Source: Glandiceps talaboti (lineage: Eukaryota > Hemichordata > Enteropneusta > Spengelidae). Taken from it: DNA of 64,000 nucleotides. Where the stretch lies: NCBI RefSeq assembly GCF_964340395.1, contig NC_135564.1:9956391-10020390 (forward strand), read 5' to 3'. The notes beneath the pieces were generated by a model. The model was not told where the DNA came from. It ran no database searches and worked only from the letters and a program-made list of their open reading frames with translations. The position numbers were made by a program, and so were the translations under genes. Shown here piece by piece: positions 12,875 through 64,000 of this stretch; position 1 is the first letter of the stretch; every line of letters starts with the position of its first letter.

Positions 12875-14408
12875 ATTTACACGCTAGATATCAGGATCCC
12901 ACAGTAACAAATTCGTGGTCCACGAGGCGTCAAATGGGTTTCTTTTTGTTTGGATTCAATTCCATAATGCCTATCATGGCGACGAAGGAGGAGGTAGGAA
13001 ATTAATGTCCTAAGAAGGCGAGGCACCGTCTAGTCTCTTTCGCAACCCGAAAGTGACAGTGATACCCAAGCATTCTCTCCCAGGTACATGCACCCATCGT
13101 GTGGGGTTACGTAATAGGTACACGGTGACGTCCCCAAACTATTCATGATACGAAACATGGGAGTAATCGCGTCTCTGCTGCTATGTCATATCTTTGTGGG
13201 TTCTATTACTTAAACACTTTTTTTTTCAAACATGCGTTTGTTTAATAAGCAAATTCAAAGACATGTCACATTAGTTCATTATACGTCTCAAAGATTGAAA
13301 GTGTTTGTCAAGCGTACCTCGTCTTTGCTGAACAAACACTTTGATGAAAGCTAAAAAGCTATTTTGTTTGTTTCAATCTTCGCCGTCTGAAATACCTAAT
13401 AAGGCCATGTTTCAACTCGCCTCGTTCCCGCGCGGTGAACCTCCCCAATCGCGAATCAATCTGTACAAAAAATTGAGAACCCCATTTTTCCTTGAGACTG
13501 TTATTAAACAAGATTTGAATAATTATATAGAACCACATAGTGTAAAAATAGTAAATCAATTTATTTCATAATGCGCTTTTGGGTTCTGTGCCCAAAACGC
13601 CTCACAATTAAACCCCTGGCACGTACCTATAATGTGACAAACACCTATTCTTGAACTCCTGAAACCTGCAACTGGGACACTTTTTTTCATCAAATAACCA
13701 AAGATACATGTATATCCATTTATAGAAAGGACATTGTACCTCTTACATTTCAATCATTTAGTAATAATTGGTGGTCAATATAATCCTGAGGTGGTGTAGT
13801 GGCAAGTTTAATTAATCTTGAGCGAAAACTTGCTTTTCGGAATCTGTCACCATGTTAAACCTTTACTAGTTGTGACTGGCGGAGTATCATTTTTGGGTCA
13901 GACAGCCACAATATATTCACAAAAAGTCGTTAATACCAATAAATAATAGACGTTGTATATGTTAAACAGTGGTCGATCTTATCCATAAGCAGTACAGAAA
14001 CAGGTGGAAATCGTGAGCGAAGTTTAGGATGTTAATTTTTGGGGTGCAGACCAAAGAATATATTTGATTTGGTTTTATCGTGTTTGTATGTAAAACAAAA
14101 CGTTCTAGTTGAACCTGGTACAACTTTAGGTAGCACACAACCCGGTATTGCGCGCAAGCACTGTAAGTATACAGAATTAAACCCTTCACATGCAGCAACT
14201 ACCCTATCAGGTCCCCATTTGCACAGTTGAATAGAACTGTCTTTAACGATAGCTTCTATTTTTGAAATTAAAATGTGTGCATTTGTATTCACTACTAATA
14301 GCCGAAGACGATACGCTAGTTCTTAGTGTACTTGTGAAAACCGATATAGGCAATGTTTGGAGCATTCGGGAAGGCGAGTTTTACGGTCGACGATCGATTC
14401 GTACCTAA

Positions 14409-14443
14409 CCCCCCCCCCCCACACACACACACACACACACACA
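14409..14443 (+). repeat. Poly-C and (AC)n microsatellite
   Basis: A run of 12 C followed by about 11 AC units. Confidence 0.9.
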
Positions 14444-15698
14444 TTGTATAACATGCACACGGAGAGAAGATACTGCTGGTATTATAACTATATTAGACCA
14501 CGGTACACAAATTAACCAGGTTAGGCCAAAGAAAAAAACTGAAAAAAATAGATTTTCAAGCGTGGGTTTTATCCAGTGGCATGCATTTGACATTACCGAA
14601 TACGGTCGCCTTATTTCAAACTTACCAGTTCGCATACTTTAACCCACAGACTTGTCTGTGTTTAACATTAGAGTCTACCCCACGCTGAATACTGTAGTTG
14701 GCAGTATTGTTTACCTTTTGTCTTTTTATTGAGAAGCAACAAAGCGACCGTTATTGCAGTAGACATACATGTACCATGGATGTATGTACATTTGTGTAAA
14801 GTAGCCTCTTTGACCATCAATGCTAATTGGTTTATTAGTACTGGCTTAGGGGCAATATACCTATAACTCCACATTGTATTTTTTTAATTTTCCCAGAGGG
14901 AGTCATGGTTACTGGCATAACATTAAATGTAAATGAACGTTTAAACAATGTTAAACGCCTGTAATGACCCTATTAAAATCGATTTAACAAGTACTTCATA
15001 AATTGCCACAGGAATCTAATCTCAATACGATAATCTCATTTGTTACAATGTTGCATCCCCTTTTCTTCCGTAGATGCCGTCTTCAGAGACAATTGTACTC
15101 GTGACGTGTGTAAATTGTAATACATGTACAATGAAAGCCAGTAAACCTGAAACCGGGCGTCGTCTGGTTCATCAAAATCCTTTCTAATACTTACACATTT
15201 TATCGCCTGTCTCAATATATATCTTACAACTTTGCTACAATGTCTTCACTTTGGTTTTCTTATATCAGTAGATCGTGGCTAGGCCAGTTACAGTGTAACA
15301 ATCTATACTAAATATCAGACATTGCCAACTATAGTACTCTAAGTTAGATCAAGTCACTTAGACCTACAATGTAGCAATCTGCTAAGATAATACGTCGTAG
15401 CATAATAAAAGAAAAGTTACAGTATCGATCAACGTTACAAAGATTACTTGTCAAGCCAGACCGTCTAGATCTAACAATATCATTCTGTTGTTCTTTTTCA
15501 GGTTTATTAGTTTCAATTATATCATCAAACACACTGGGTATAGGCTAGCAGTAGTCTCCGGGGCTGGGGTCTTTAGATATATTCTTTTGAACATAAGTTG
15601 CCAATGGGTATTCTCAACTTTTACATTGATTCATTATTTTTTTTCTGTCTCTCTTTCCACTGTGTGACGGTTCGCAGTTATAACGCCACTGTACACAT

Positions 15699-16270
15699 GT
15701 GGCTATCAAACAAAAGCACATGATTAAGAGATGTTTCAGTGAATTTACTAGAGAAAAAACTTTGACATTATATTGCTCTATTATCAGGCCAATTCTAGAA
15801 TATGCCTCGGTCGTATGGAATCCGAGATTGAAACAAGATATTTATTTACTTGAGAAGGTGCAGAAGAGATGCCTTAGACTCTGTCCAAGTGATATTATTT
15901 TGCCCCCCTTGGAGGAGAGAAGACATCAAACTGACATGGTGGAAACTTATAAGTACATGACTTATAGATATAAAACCCCACCGGAGACATTTTTCGTATC
16001 TCCCCATCGTCATGGATTGAGAGGTCACTCATTAAAAATCTTCAAGCAAAATAGCAGATCAGAAATCGGAAAACATTTTTTTGGAAATAGAGTTGTGGAC
16101 AGCTGGAATTCTCTTCCCGAAGAAGTTATTTCTGCACCAAGTAAAACCAGTTTTAAAGAAAAGTTGAGGGCTCTTCCCAAAGGAAATAGGAGCTAAACTA
16201 CCAAGTAAGTAACCAAGTGATACCATTGTATTGTATAGACAATTACATCTGTATTAAAACAAAACATGAC
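15699..16270 (+). mobile_element. 5'-truncated LINE fragment, reverse-transcriptase C-terminal part
   Basis: An open stretch of 165 codons ending at 16196 matches the C-terminal end of a LINE reverse transcriptase: LTLYCSIIRPILEYASVVWNP, LEKVQKRCLRL, then GHSLKIFKQNSR and FFGNRVVDSWNSLPEEVISAPS. This copy keeps its frame to the natural end (KGNRS stop), unlike the fragment at 11.3-12.06 kb, so it is younger or of a different family. There is no upstream palm or endonuclease domain. Confidence 0.82.
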
Positions 16271-16444
16271 ATGAACAAGTAAAAGGTGAGGTTGGTAATT
16301 AACACAGATCTAGTCTATTCATCGCTAGACAATTGTACAGTTTGCTGTGTCGCATTTTGTTTGTCTTTTTCTTCTGATTTGCATTTTCTTTTGTCCTCCA
16401 TCATAGCCATTTGATGAGTTTAATTTGCCAATTGGTGAAACCGC

Positions 16445-16487
16445 CATAGACCCGGCCTCGAGGGGGCGGAGCAGCAGAGGGTCTATG
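16445..16487. repeat. Hairpin with CATAGACCC / GGGTCTATG ends
   Basis: Nine-base perfect outer arms enclosing a GC-rich core containing CCTCGAGG, lying in otherwise AT-rich DNA. Confidence 0.75.
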
Positions 16488-17008
16488 ATGAAACCCAGAC
16501 TTTTTAGAAATGGACAGATTGCCGATTCCTCTGACTGGCTGGAGATAAAGCTTGTACATTTACAACACATAAAAAGTTGATATATGGTAATGTTTTACGC
16601 ATGTGTGTAAACAAATAACTGTATTTAAAACAAGATATATTTTCGCTACTAGAAAATTGAGCGATTTTGCAGTCTCCAACTAGTTCCCGAAGACTAATAA
16701 TATTTACACATTTCTCAAGCTTATCAGCGGCCTGATACACTTTTAACCCAGGCTGCAATGCGCGCAGTGCAGTACTGATTGCAAAGGTAAAATTATTTAA
16801 TAAGGCTCAGTGAAGTGAAGTAATTCATTTTAGAGCGAAAACAGACCCTATCATGGAGTTGGTACGTAGGCATTTAGTAGGGACTAAACGTAGATAAACG
16901 TAGGGATACCTGCACGGATATACCAGTACCTAATGAATGATACGTCTGACCGCATGGGGGCGTGATACATTAAAATCATCCACGCCTAGTCCGTCCCATC
17001 CCGTCGCC

Positions 17009-17176
<168 letters not shown>

Positions 17177-17773
17177 GGTCATACAACTTGCAGCATTTGA
17201 CCTCACCTCAGTCTAATTTTGCAATGATATAGCCATGATAGTTATGAGAGGCTATATAATATTGACTCGTCGTTATAATAATGCATATGTTGAATTTATA
17301 TAAAGTCAAGGTTTTGTTCTTTGTTTGTATAAACCATGGAAATGTCAGTCTCCCATATAGTAATGTATATTTGCATTTCACATGCTCAGAGTGATCCATA
17401 TCCATTGACACAACTGAATTGAAAGCCCTTACGTCGGAAAATACCCAAATTGTTGAAAGACATGAAATACCGGTATAAATCGGTAACACCTGTATGAAAA
17501 GATCAACAAATGATCCTGATACAAACCTACAAGGACCGAACGACAAACTCTTCGCTTTAGATCTACTCTCAGTCAGTAAGTCACAACAAAATCAAAAGAA
17601 CACCCCGAGTATACCATAGTTTTCACGATGTGTGGCTTGCCAAGAAACCTGCACATGGATACGTATTCGTCGAATAAATCAAATTGCATTCGAATATTTA
17701 CAAACCCAAAGTTCAAATATTACAATTTATGTAGATTCACCAGATAGATAGTACCATCTAGTATTCGGACATA

Positions 17774-17809
17774 TTTGCATGCCGTCTCTGCATGCAAAGT
17801 TTGACGTCA
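17774..17809 (+). promoter_or_regulatory. Candidate promoter-proximal motifs: GCATGC inverted repeat and CRE-like TGACGTCA
   Basis: Just upstream of the receptor ATG lie a perfect 9-bp inverted repeat TTTGCATGC / GCATGCAAA (17774-17798, 7-bp spacer, containing an octamer-like ATTTGCAT) and a perfect CRE octamer TGACGTCA (17802-17809). Their closeness to the start codon makes them plausible regulatory sites, but the transcription start is unknown and chance is possible. Confidence 0.3.
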
Positions 17810-17850
17810 GATTGAACCGCGACACTCAACAGTTCGTCGCTGTGTAGTTT

Positions 17851-56476
<38,626 letters not shown>

Positions 56477-56821
56477 ATACATACTCTATGAACTATTCGA
56501 AGGAACACCTGTAATGTTTCTTTTATTGAATGACATTGATAGCAGTAAATATAAAAATAATCGTATGGTGGATTCTCCTTTAAGAAATGCTTTGACAATA
56601 TCTAAATGCCATTTGGACACATTTGTGAAACCAAAGAGTCTCTGGTGAAACTTACAGCATTCCCCCTCCGCCCACATACATCCATGACACTTTCCCAATG
56701 TATCTACTTCAATGACTTAGATGTCTGTATACAACATTTCTCAATTAACTGCATTTCTTACTCTTTTAAAGATTTGGTTTCATACCATTTTGCAAGATTA
56801 GACAACCTGATGATCACATGG

Positions 56822-57206
56822 TACAACATGTAACAGATAACTAAATCATTTCAGCTACTTGCCCCATTCACTTAGAACATATAGATCAGGTATAAAATAA
56901 TAAGTGTTTAATTATCAGTGGTCACTCTAAATGTACTTAATTTGTAAACAATTTTGCCAGCAGATGAAACCCAACTGTGTCACAATTACAAAATAGACAA
57001 ACTTTTTGACACTTCATTCACTGTTAGCGATCAGCTAGGGTCTACCCTTCCCAATGAGTAAGCATTGTTTACAGATAGAATACATTTAGAGCTACCACAT
57101 ACTGAGCTGATAAAATACTTTAAAAATCATGTTTTACACCTGATATGAACTTCTAAGTGAATGGGGGAAGTAGCTGAAATGTTCTAGTTATCTGTTACGT
57201 GTTGTA
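56822..57206. mobile_element. Fold-back element family D in the 3' flank of the receptor gene
   Basis: TACAACATGTAACAGATAAC and TTTCAGCTACTTGCCCCATT at the left are mirrored by AATGGGGGAAGTAGCTGAAA and GTTATCTGTTACGTGTTGTA at the right. The arms are about 90 bp at high identity and the whole element is about 385 bp. No coding content. Confidence 0.75.
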
Positions 57207-57667
57207 ACTTTTGTCTGCTGTGAAAGGTCTTCTCTCAGTTCAGTACTTATGTTTAATGTTTTAAAATCAATTTAGTGACAATTATTAAGTCAGATCGCAT
57301 AAACTACATCCATTTCTTGATTTAATCATCTGTGATTTATCAAGACGCCCATAACCCAAAGTGGGCGTTTTGGAGTTGAAACACAAGTCCTTTCATTAAT
57401 GCTTATATTAAATACTAGTAATCTATGAAAAAGTGTCACTTGACAACAAACTGTTGGGTCATAATGTTCTAGGTTTTAGATTCTTCAGATTTCAAACATA
57501 AATTGGACAGAACTCTATGCTCCTTTCATGTCTTGCTCACTTGCAGTATTACAGTTGTATAGTACTCTAAATCTATATGATCTATAAGTCACAGGAACCT
57601 ACATCTTGCCTGTTGATGTAATTCTCTTTCATACTGACTGCATGTCCCATTGGTATTTCAATTTGGC

Positions 57668-57673
57668 AATAAA
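57668..57673 (+). terminator. Candidate polyadenylation signal AATAAA of the receptor gene
   Basis: First clear canonical AATAAA I noticed downstream of the stop codon at 56476. If used, the 3' UTR would be about 1.2 kb and would include the fold-back element at 56822-57206. Confidence 0.35.
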
Positions 57674-58129
57674 ACAACAACGTATTTACCCCTTTAGCCT
57701 CTCTGATATTGTCCATCTCATTGTATACTATCACATCATGATAAATAATTCACCAATGTTTCTATGTCTGCATACCAGTGTATAAGGGAAATCCCACCTA
57801 CCCCCACTTTTGAATCAATAATTAGCCCCATACAGACAAAGCTCAAATGGGGGGGGGGGGGGGGGAGAGGAGTGGCCAGTGTCTGTCTTACTGTTCAAGA
57901 ACAGCCATATCTCAGACAAGCATGACTCAATTTCAACCCAAAGCTGGCATACATGTCAAACATCATAAAGTACATGTGCAGGTCAATCAATTTGTTTACC
58001 ATAACCTTTCTTGTGAAATGGCAGCCGTATTTGTGGTAAAAGTACACATTCTGTCCCATACCTTTTAAAAACACCTGTTCTTTCAGACTCTATTTACAGT
58101 AAATGTCTACCCAAGAGTATCAATAGTGA

Positions 58130-58780
58130 GCTTTCTAATGAGATCTTGACATTTGGCCGTGACCTTCGGATCCATCTTTAATGTCAAATAGCCAAATATG
58201 ACTCAACCATAATGGTAAAACTCAAATGCACAGAATCTATTCAAGTGTCTACATCCACATCATCTGATAAAGCTATCTTCATACTGTGACCATTTTCAAG
58301 GTCAAATAGGAAATAGCACAATAAATTTCGAAGTTTTGTACCCAGCGACACCATTCAAATGTCTGTACTATGTTTTTTGAGGTAAATTTTCAAGTAAAAC
58401 ACTACGTTTTGACCTTTACCTTCATCTCCAAGGTCAAGTAGCAAATTGCTCAATAACTTTGCAAAGGTGAAATTCAAATTTGCAAAACTTTAGTAGTTTT
58501 GTTCATAGGGCAATCATTCACTTGTTTACAAATATCGTAGGTAAGCTTTTTGATATTACAGTAACATGTGATCTTGACCTCCATATTCAAGGTCAATTAG
58601 CAGTTTACTCCATACCTTAAAAGTGTGCATGTACAGACACAATTCAAGTTTGAATACCATATTTTGATATTAATACTGGGTTTATAAATTGACCTTTGAC
58701 CTTGATCGCCGATCTTTAGGCTCAAATATAGTAATTTGCTAAATATAATTGAAAGTGTTCTCATCTAGACAATAGTTAAC
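58130..58780 (+). repeat. ~130-bp imperfect tandem repeat, about five units
   Basis: Each unit has GACCTTNACCTTCATCTCCA-like text, AAGGTCAAATAGCAAAT, then TGCTCAATA and a CATTCAAATGTCT-like block. Units begin near 58145, 58285, 58405, 58568 and 58690. Confidence 0.65.
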
Positions 58781-60009
58781 CTCCACCCCCACCCCGCTTG
58801 TCTGATATATGAATGTCTTGTACAGTAGATGCTCATTTTCTCCAGGACCTGTAGTCTCTTCTATGAGTATACATCTCCATGACTGGTGCTATGGACCATA
58901 TTTTAGACACCAGTTAACAGCATATTTAGTGCTTGGGGTCTATGTCTTCAACGATGACTTGTCTACTTCTGATAAAGAGAAGTACCCTTACCTGAATTTT
59001 ATGCCAAAAATGCTGGCACCATGCATGCGGCAACATTCTCGTAACCTCACTTTTTAGTAAATATATACAAGATGAAATGAAATCAAGAAATCCTATATCG
59101 GGAAATCTGGCAAGATTTGTATGTGCTTCTCTGTGTGTTTACTGGTTATGGTATCATTATCCGACGTCGGAAATCTTTAAACCTTTTTGCGGCAATGGAA
59201 AAAACACTTGACTCAGCCGGAAATTGCTGTTTTGTTGTATGCGATAACAATATCTGTCCATCCGTCCACAAGTCTGTAATACATCATTTCTATATGACAT
59301 GCAATATCGAATTTCATTCAAACCTGATACAAAGATGAGAATGTTTTTTTTACCAGGATCAATGATATTCAGTTATTACAGCCACACAAATGCAACCAGC
59401 AAAACAGTGTGGTGTTTACCATTTTATCAGTTCTAAGTATGTATACTTGTATCACTTAGAACCAGAAAATCCGGAAACGGGCTGGGTTTTTTTTTCACTT
59501 TCAAGTGCCCAATCAATCAATGTGCTAGACTTATGGTGCTTGATGTCATGATGTTACAACCATTAAAAGGGGAAGCAGTATTTCTATGAATGAAAATAAC
59601 AATTTACTCGTATTCCTGTGCCTGGTGTTCGAAAGTTTGAAAAGGGGAAGTTTGTCACTAATTCAATTTTGTGAAATTTTGACAATGTTGTCATTTTACA
59701 ATTGCTGGTACGTCTAAGTATGACTGCGAGAACAGGGAAATCAGATAATAAACGGAGGTAATCGCGACTTTACTATATTGCACCAACCGTAACCAAGGTT
59801 TCACACGTGTGAGGTTGGCATGTTTTGCCAGCGAGGAAAGGGCAACAAAGTACGCGTGATGACGGATTGCCTTCTATTTTGAAAGTTTTATAACTTCCCC
59901 ATGCTAGGAATGACTAGTTGACAGCACAATGTACGTCATTGACTACACGGATGTCGAAGACACAGGTTCGTGGCGATATGTATAGTTAGTATTAGTGGAA
60001 TCGAAATGC

Positions 60010-60012
<3 letters not shown>

Positions 60013-60078
<66 letters not shown>
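60013..60078 (+). repeat. (GA)n microsatellite with G run
   Basis: About 33 GA units followed by a run of G, between the two lectin genes. Confidence 0.94.
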
Positions 60079-60088
<10 letters not shown>

Positions 60089-60956
60089 AAGGAGCATTTG
60101 CACACACAGGGATGATTTTGAATTGTACCGCATGCATCCATCAAAGTTCACTTTGATACATTATTTTATTTCATTTCATATGCATTTCCATAGATACGTA
60201 TACATGCATATCGTACAATATGCCTTTTTTAAGAGAACAGTTATTATGAGTTGACTTGCTGATGTAGTAGAAGTTTAACAACCATTCGTCCGTTTTTATT
60301 GGACTGCAGCATAAAATTATGTATGAAGTGATACTCAACCATTCATATTCAGTACGGTGTTTTCTTAGGCCGGCTTTATTTGTAATCCTGATACTTAAAT
60401 TGATGGGTTTGTCGGTCAGCTAAAAATTATAATAAAGTTTTTAAAACTTTTGATGAAGTGTAATGTGTACATGTTGGTGATACAATTTATTCTCACAGCT
60501 GAATCATGACTGAGACCATGTGAACCATTTGCTTTACTAGTGATCCCAAATTTAGCAATAAACAATACTAAGATCAGACACTCGTTCGTGGGATTGCTAT
60601 CCGTGATTTATTCTTCGACTAATTCTGCCGTAGAAAAGCAACGATTTTTGTTATTATTTCGTCGGATCGAAGAAGTATATTACGTCAGTCGGGTCACGAG
60701 AAACATACAGACAATTAAGTAAGTAGACCGTCCGTAGAATTAGAAAATACTTTTAATTGCATTATCGAGTGGATATTAAATAAAGCATTTGTGACAAAGA
60801 AGTAGTGTATGCTCATAACTCTCCTGTGTTATAGTGTCAACATCCTACAGATTCCGAGACTTTGTAAGGAATCGAAAAAAAACCACAATGTTTGCTGCTA
60901 TCGTCCATGTTGGACATTCTCAACTACTTATATGAACGATCAACACTGACAGACAA

Positions 60957-60988
60957 ACAGGCAGACAGACAGACAGACAGACAGACAA
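60957..60988 (+). repeat. (CAGA)n microsatellite
   Basis: Seven to eight CAGA/CAGG units. Confidence 0.9.
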
Positions 60989-62180
60989 CCATAGCATACT
61001 TTAGCACAGAGAGCAAAGACACCGAGGCTCCCCGCTATCTGTCGGTGCTGATCGACAGTTGAGAGTCGATTGGGTGTCAAATTATAATTAAATGTACGTG
61101 TATAAGAAAACAATTTAATATGACGTTATTAACTTCATAACCCAAAAAAATTAATGTATTGGTTGCCCAATTAGCCTTCCATAGACATGAATATAGTAAA
61201 TTTACCAATCAAAGAGCCAAGTATGACACCTGTAACAAATCATCTGATTTATGGCTGAAATATAAACCCAGTCCTGACTTTGAGTACATGTACATACATA
61301 TTATAGCATAGCATAGCAGGGCATAGTATTTTACTATGACGCAAAACTGCGTTAAGAACTATACATAATATATTATCAAAGAGCCACAACACTGGTCATT
61401 GGTCACATACCCGGACCATACATCCTCCTATATAAGACTCAATTTAGCTACTACGTGCGTTCTTCATTTATACACAGTTACTAACAGAGGTTTGTCAACT
61501 TCATGGCGTGCCCTGTATAACCGCGAAGGTGTCAATATGCCATTACTTTTCACAGCCCATGCTCCAGACATTGCCTGATAACTAGGTAAAATTAGTTTAG
61601 GCACTTTGCTAAAATGCGTCATATGGCAGGTCGTGTACTTAACTTTTTTATCTAACACTGCAAATAGGCAGTGTCAACTTAGATTGCTACCAACTTCGTT
61701 ATACAGATTCAGCCTCTGCACAGTTCCTAGTTGATTTTTGTGTTTCTTTTTATCATAACAATATGAAGTATACAAGCGCAACCAAATTTTGATGTATGTA
61801 TGCAGGAGGTTCAGATAACGTAAGAATGTATAGCCTAATTATTTGTCACTTCAGGTAGAGTTAAATGTGGAATGCTTCACCTCACACTTTGCAGACTGTC
61901 TACAGTACAGTGCATATTGTTTTTTGATATGCTGACCTTTGAATCTCGGGGTCACACATGTCATATTTCGATTTTATATATTACAAGGTAAATAGGTAAT
62001 TCGATAATATATCAAATCAAAATTTGGATTTTGTCATCTTGCTGCGGTCGTCTTTTTGTCACAGTGATACTCCCACTAACTCTAGAGGGGTAGCCGCCTT
62101 GCCGTTGAAATTGTGTGGAAAGTTGTGGAAACGAAGCTATCGCTGTTAACTGTTTTCCTTTGTCGCCTTTAACACTCAAG

Positions 62181-63927
62181 ATGAAGCCAGTAGCTGCTGT
62201 ACCCGTGCTCCTGGCAGTTTTAGCTTGTTTCGTTAGGGGTAAGTATTAACTGGAACTTCTGTGACTCTGCTTCTCGAACAATACTATCGAACTTTACAAA
62301 AACTTTACAAAAAAAATCGAGGACTTGATCGGCATATCTAGAGCGAATATACTTTCGAAATTTATAACTTGTATCGCTGATTTCTGACTTATCCGAGGAA
62401 AGCAATCAACAGGTTGAATTCATGAGAATTAACGCTCTGGACGAGTATGATTTTATGCATTTCAACAAAATGTACGTTTGGCCAACCTCCACCCCACCAA
62501 CTTGAACATAGATAATATGACTCTCCTCCCTGCACTTTTCACATCGGTGATACACTAAGAAGCGGGTGATAATATTTGGTTCAGTTGTATCATTAAATGC
62601 AGCGAAATAAATTAAAAGTCTACCACTTCTCACATCATTTAGTCGTACAACTATATAATGTACAATACTTATAGTGTGGGCTTGATACCACATACTGAAC
62701 CTGTGATACCATTGTACATGTACGGCAGAAGGTTAAATGCTAGATAGGTATACATGAGGTGTCAGTCGTGTTTTCAATTTAATTGTTAAATTAACTATAT
62801 ACTGTGTTAGTCTTGTATTCTCTGCGATCGCCTCATACCTCAACACCAATATTTCTATACAAATTAAATATATATAATGCTAATTTACTGGAATGATTTT
62901 GACGTCACTAAGTGTCCAAAAAGAGGCGTTCTCAACTACGTATTGATGACCTTTGATCCCCAAACAAAACAGCATTGTGTGCCGTTTGTTGGGTCTATTT
63001 GAAATCTTTAGTAAATATTAAAATTCATAATTCATTCTTCAATGACAGGTTTTTTTTAAATTCAATATTATTTTTTAGCTCAGGACCCAACAACAATGGT
63101 GATACCCACAGCTATAATATGTAAGTTGGTTTTAAAAATGTATTATTGATTACATTATGTTGTATAAAAATATTATAGTCGAAAGTGGTAACAGTGCAAT
63201 CAATCATTTTTTTAGAGAGGGTCACTTTTTTCATTTTTTGTGATTTCAAAGATAGTTGTAGTGGTAAAGGTCGTATTTCAAATGATTTTCACTGCCCCTG
63301 ACATAATAACATTGATGACTTCGGATTTGTGATAGTTTCAATTTTAGCATACTACCATTCGGTTTTTCATTGTTTTATTATTTGATATTGCTTATAATTA
63401 TAATAATGTTATACAACATTTGAATATATGGAGATAAGAAGCGATCTACAGTGTCCATGATCCGTAAAAACGATATACAAATATAATTTCTTGTTTCTAT
63501 TGCCTTACATGTTCGAATTTTTTAAAATATTTTTATCTGTCAATCTCTTTGTATGTTGATCTGTCCTATATCTGACATCTGTCCTGTTTCAGTATTTCGT
63601 TTGTTTCCCTCCCTCAGAGTCAGATCGCTATCCCTCCTGGCCATTTTTGTCAGGATTCATCTTTTCAGTTTCTTTTTTATACGTTTCACTAACCCCACCC
63701 CACCCCCACCCGTTCCTGCCATTAACGTAACTCATGTTATATTTGATGCAGCCCCTCAATGTGGCAATGACCTTGAGTGGTATTTATACAGTGACAACTG
63801 TTACTATGTAAAGGATTCCGAGGTACTATCAGAAAGTTGGCAAGATGCCAATGACTTCTGTATGCTGCATGGTGGATATTTGGTTTCCATCAACTCCCAA
63901 AATGAGCAGTTACTTGTGCACTCTTTT
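62181..63927 (+). CDS. Second CTLD receptor/lectin gene, 5' part (exons 62181-62238, 63079-63120, 63752-63927); continues past window
   Basis: Start of a second lectin gene on the same strand, about 5.7 kb after the first. Exon 1 encodes a classic signal peptide (MKPVAAVPVLLAVLACFVRG), phase-1 donor g|gtaagt. Exon 2 is a 42-bp phase 1-1 linker (AQDPTTMVIPTAII). Exon 3 opens a CTLD: CGNDLEWYLYSDNCYYV, SWQDANDFC, GGYLVSINSQNEQLL, ending in phase 0 at a gtaagt donor. Exons 2-3 parallel exons 31-32 of the upstream gene in phase and nearly in length (42/45 and 176/179 bp), and share the DLEWYLY segment. The gene is cut by the window end, so its CTLD number and membrane anchor are unknown. Confidence 0.8.
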
Positions 63928-64000
63928 GTAAGTACTCATAAAATATTACTGACAATATTAAGTCAATACGCCTCAGAAAATTAATGCTAACAAGGTCGAC

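Larger units (their letters stand above)
57207..62180. other. Intergenic region between the two lectin genes
   Basis: Contains the possible polyadenylation signal, a poly-G run near 57848, the ~130-bp repeat, GA and CAGA tracts. No convincing exon was seen. Confidence 0.6.

Noticed and set aside
14032-14292. 86-codon minus-strand frame
   Set aside because: Amino-acid content looks plausible but there is no recognisable domain, no donor with a partner exon and an overlapping competing frame.

Overview
The window is animal genomic DNA: AT-rich, intron-rich, full of (CT)n/(GA)n microsatellites, short inverted-repeat elements and tRNA-derived SINEs. The main gene is a large multi-C-type-lectin-domain (CTLD) receptor of mannose-receptor/DEC-205 style. 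Its mix of CTLDs with a PAN/apple domain and a farnesoic-acid O-methyltransferase-type (FAMeT, 'Methyltransf_FA') domain suggests a marine invertebrate, possibly a deuterostome such as a hemichordate or amphioxus. This is a guess from content; no sequence in the window fixes the species.

Layout. 1-17.8 kb: no convincing protein gene. It holds simple repeats, a degenerate minisatellite, two short-inverted-repeat elements and two 5'-truncated LINE fragments (11.3-12.06 kb minus, 15.70-16.27 kb plus), plus one doubtful first exon on the minus strand (12.6-12.9 kb). 17.85-56.48 kb: the receptor gene on the plus strand. I traced 43 coding exons by hand with phase-consistent GT-AG joints, giving 2066 codons plus stop. 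The order is signal peptide, CTLD1-5, PAN, CTLD6 (interrupted by the FAMeT exon), CTLD7-12, transmembrane helix, and a short tail with an FDNVSY endocytosis-type motif. 56.5-62.2 kb: 3' flank and intergenic DNA with a fold-back element, a roughly 130-bp tandem repeat and a GA tract. 62.18 kb to the end: the first three exons of a second CTLD gene on the same strand. Its linker exon and first CTLD exon match exons 31-32 of the large gene in phase, length and sequence, so the two are tandem relatives.

The most unusual point is exon 22 (34822-35256). It is a 435-bp, phase 1-1 exon encoding a complete FAMeT domain, and it sits in the intron that divides CTLD6. Joining exon 21 directly to exon 23 gives an ordinary CTLD in frame, so exon 22 is either a nested domain insertion or a cassette exon. 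An in-frame stop and an AATAAA lie just past its donor, so a truncated soluble form is also possible. Other points are tandem decayed copies of a CTLD exon inside intron 35, a pattern of EPN/QPD sugar-specificity motifs across the 12 CTLDs, and at least five families of inverted-repeat elements, one of them concentrated in this gene's introns.

All exon borders come from reading frame, phase and splice consensus in the sequence alone; no transcript evidence was available. Repeat-element borders are approximate.
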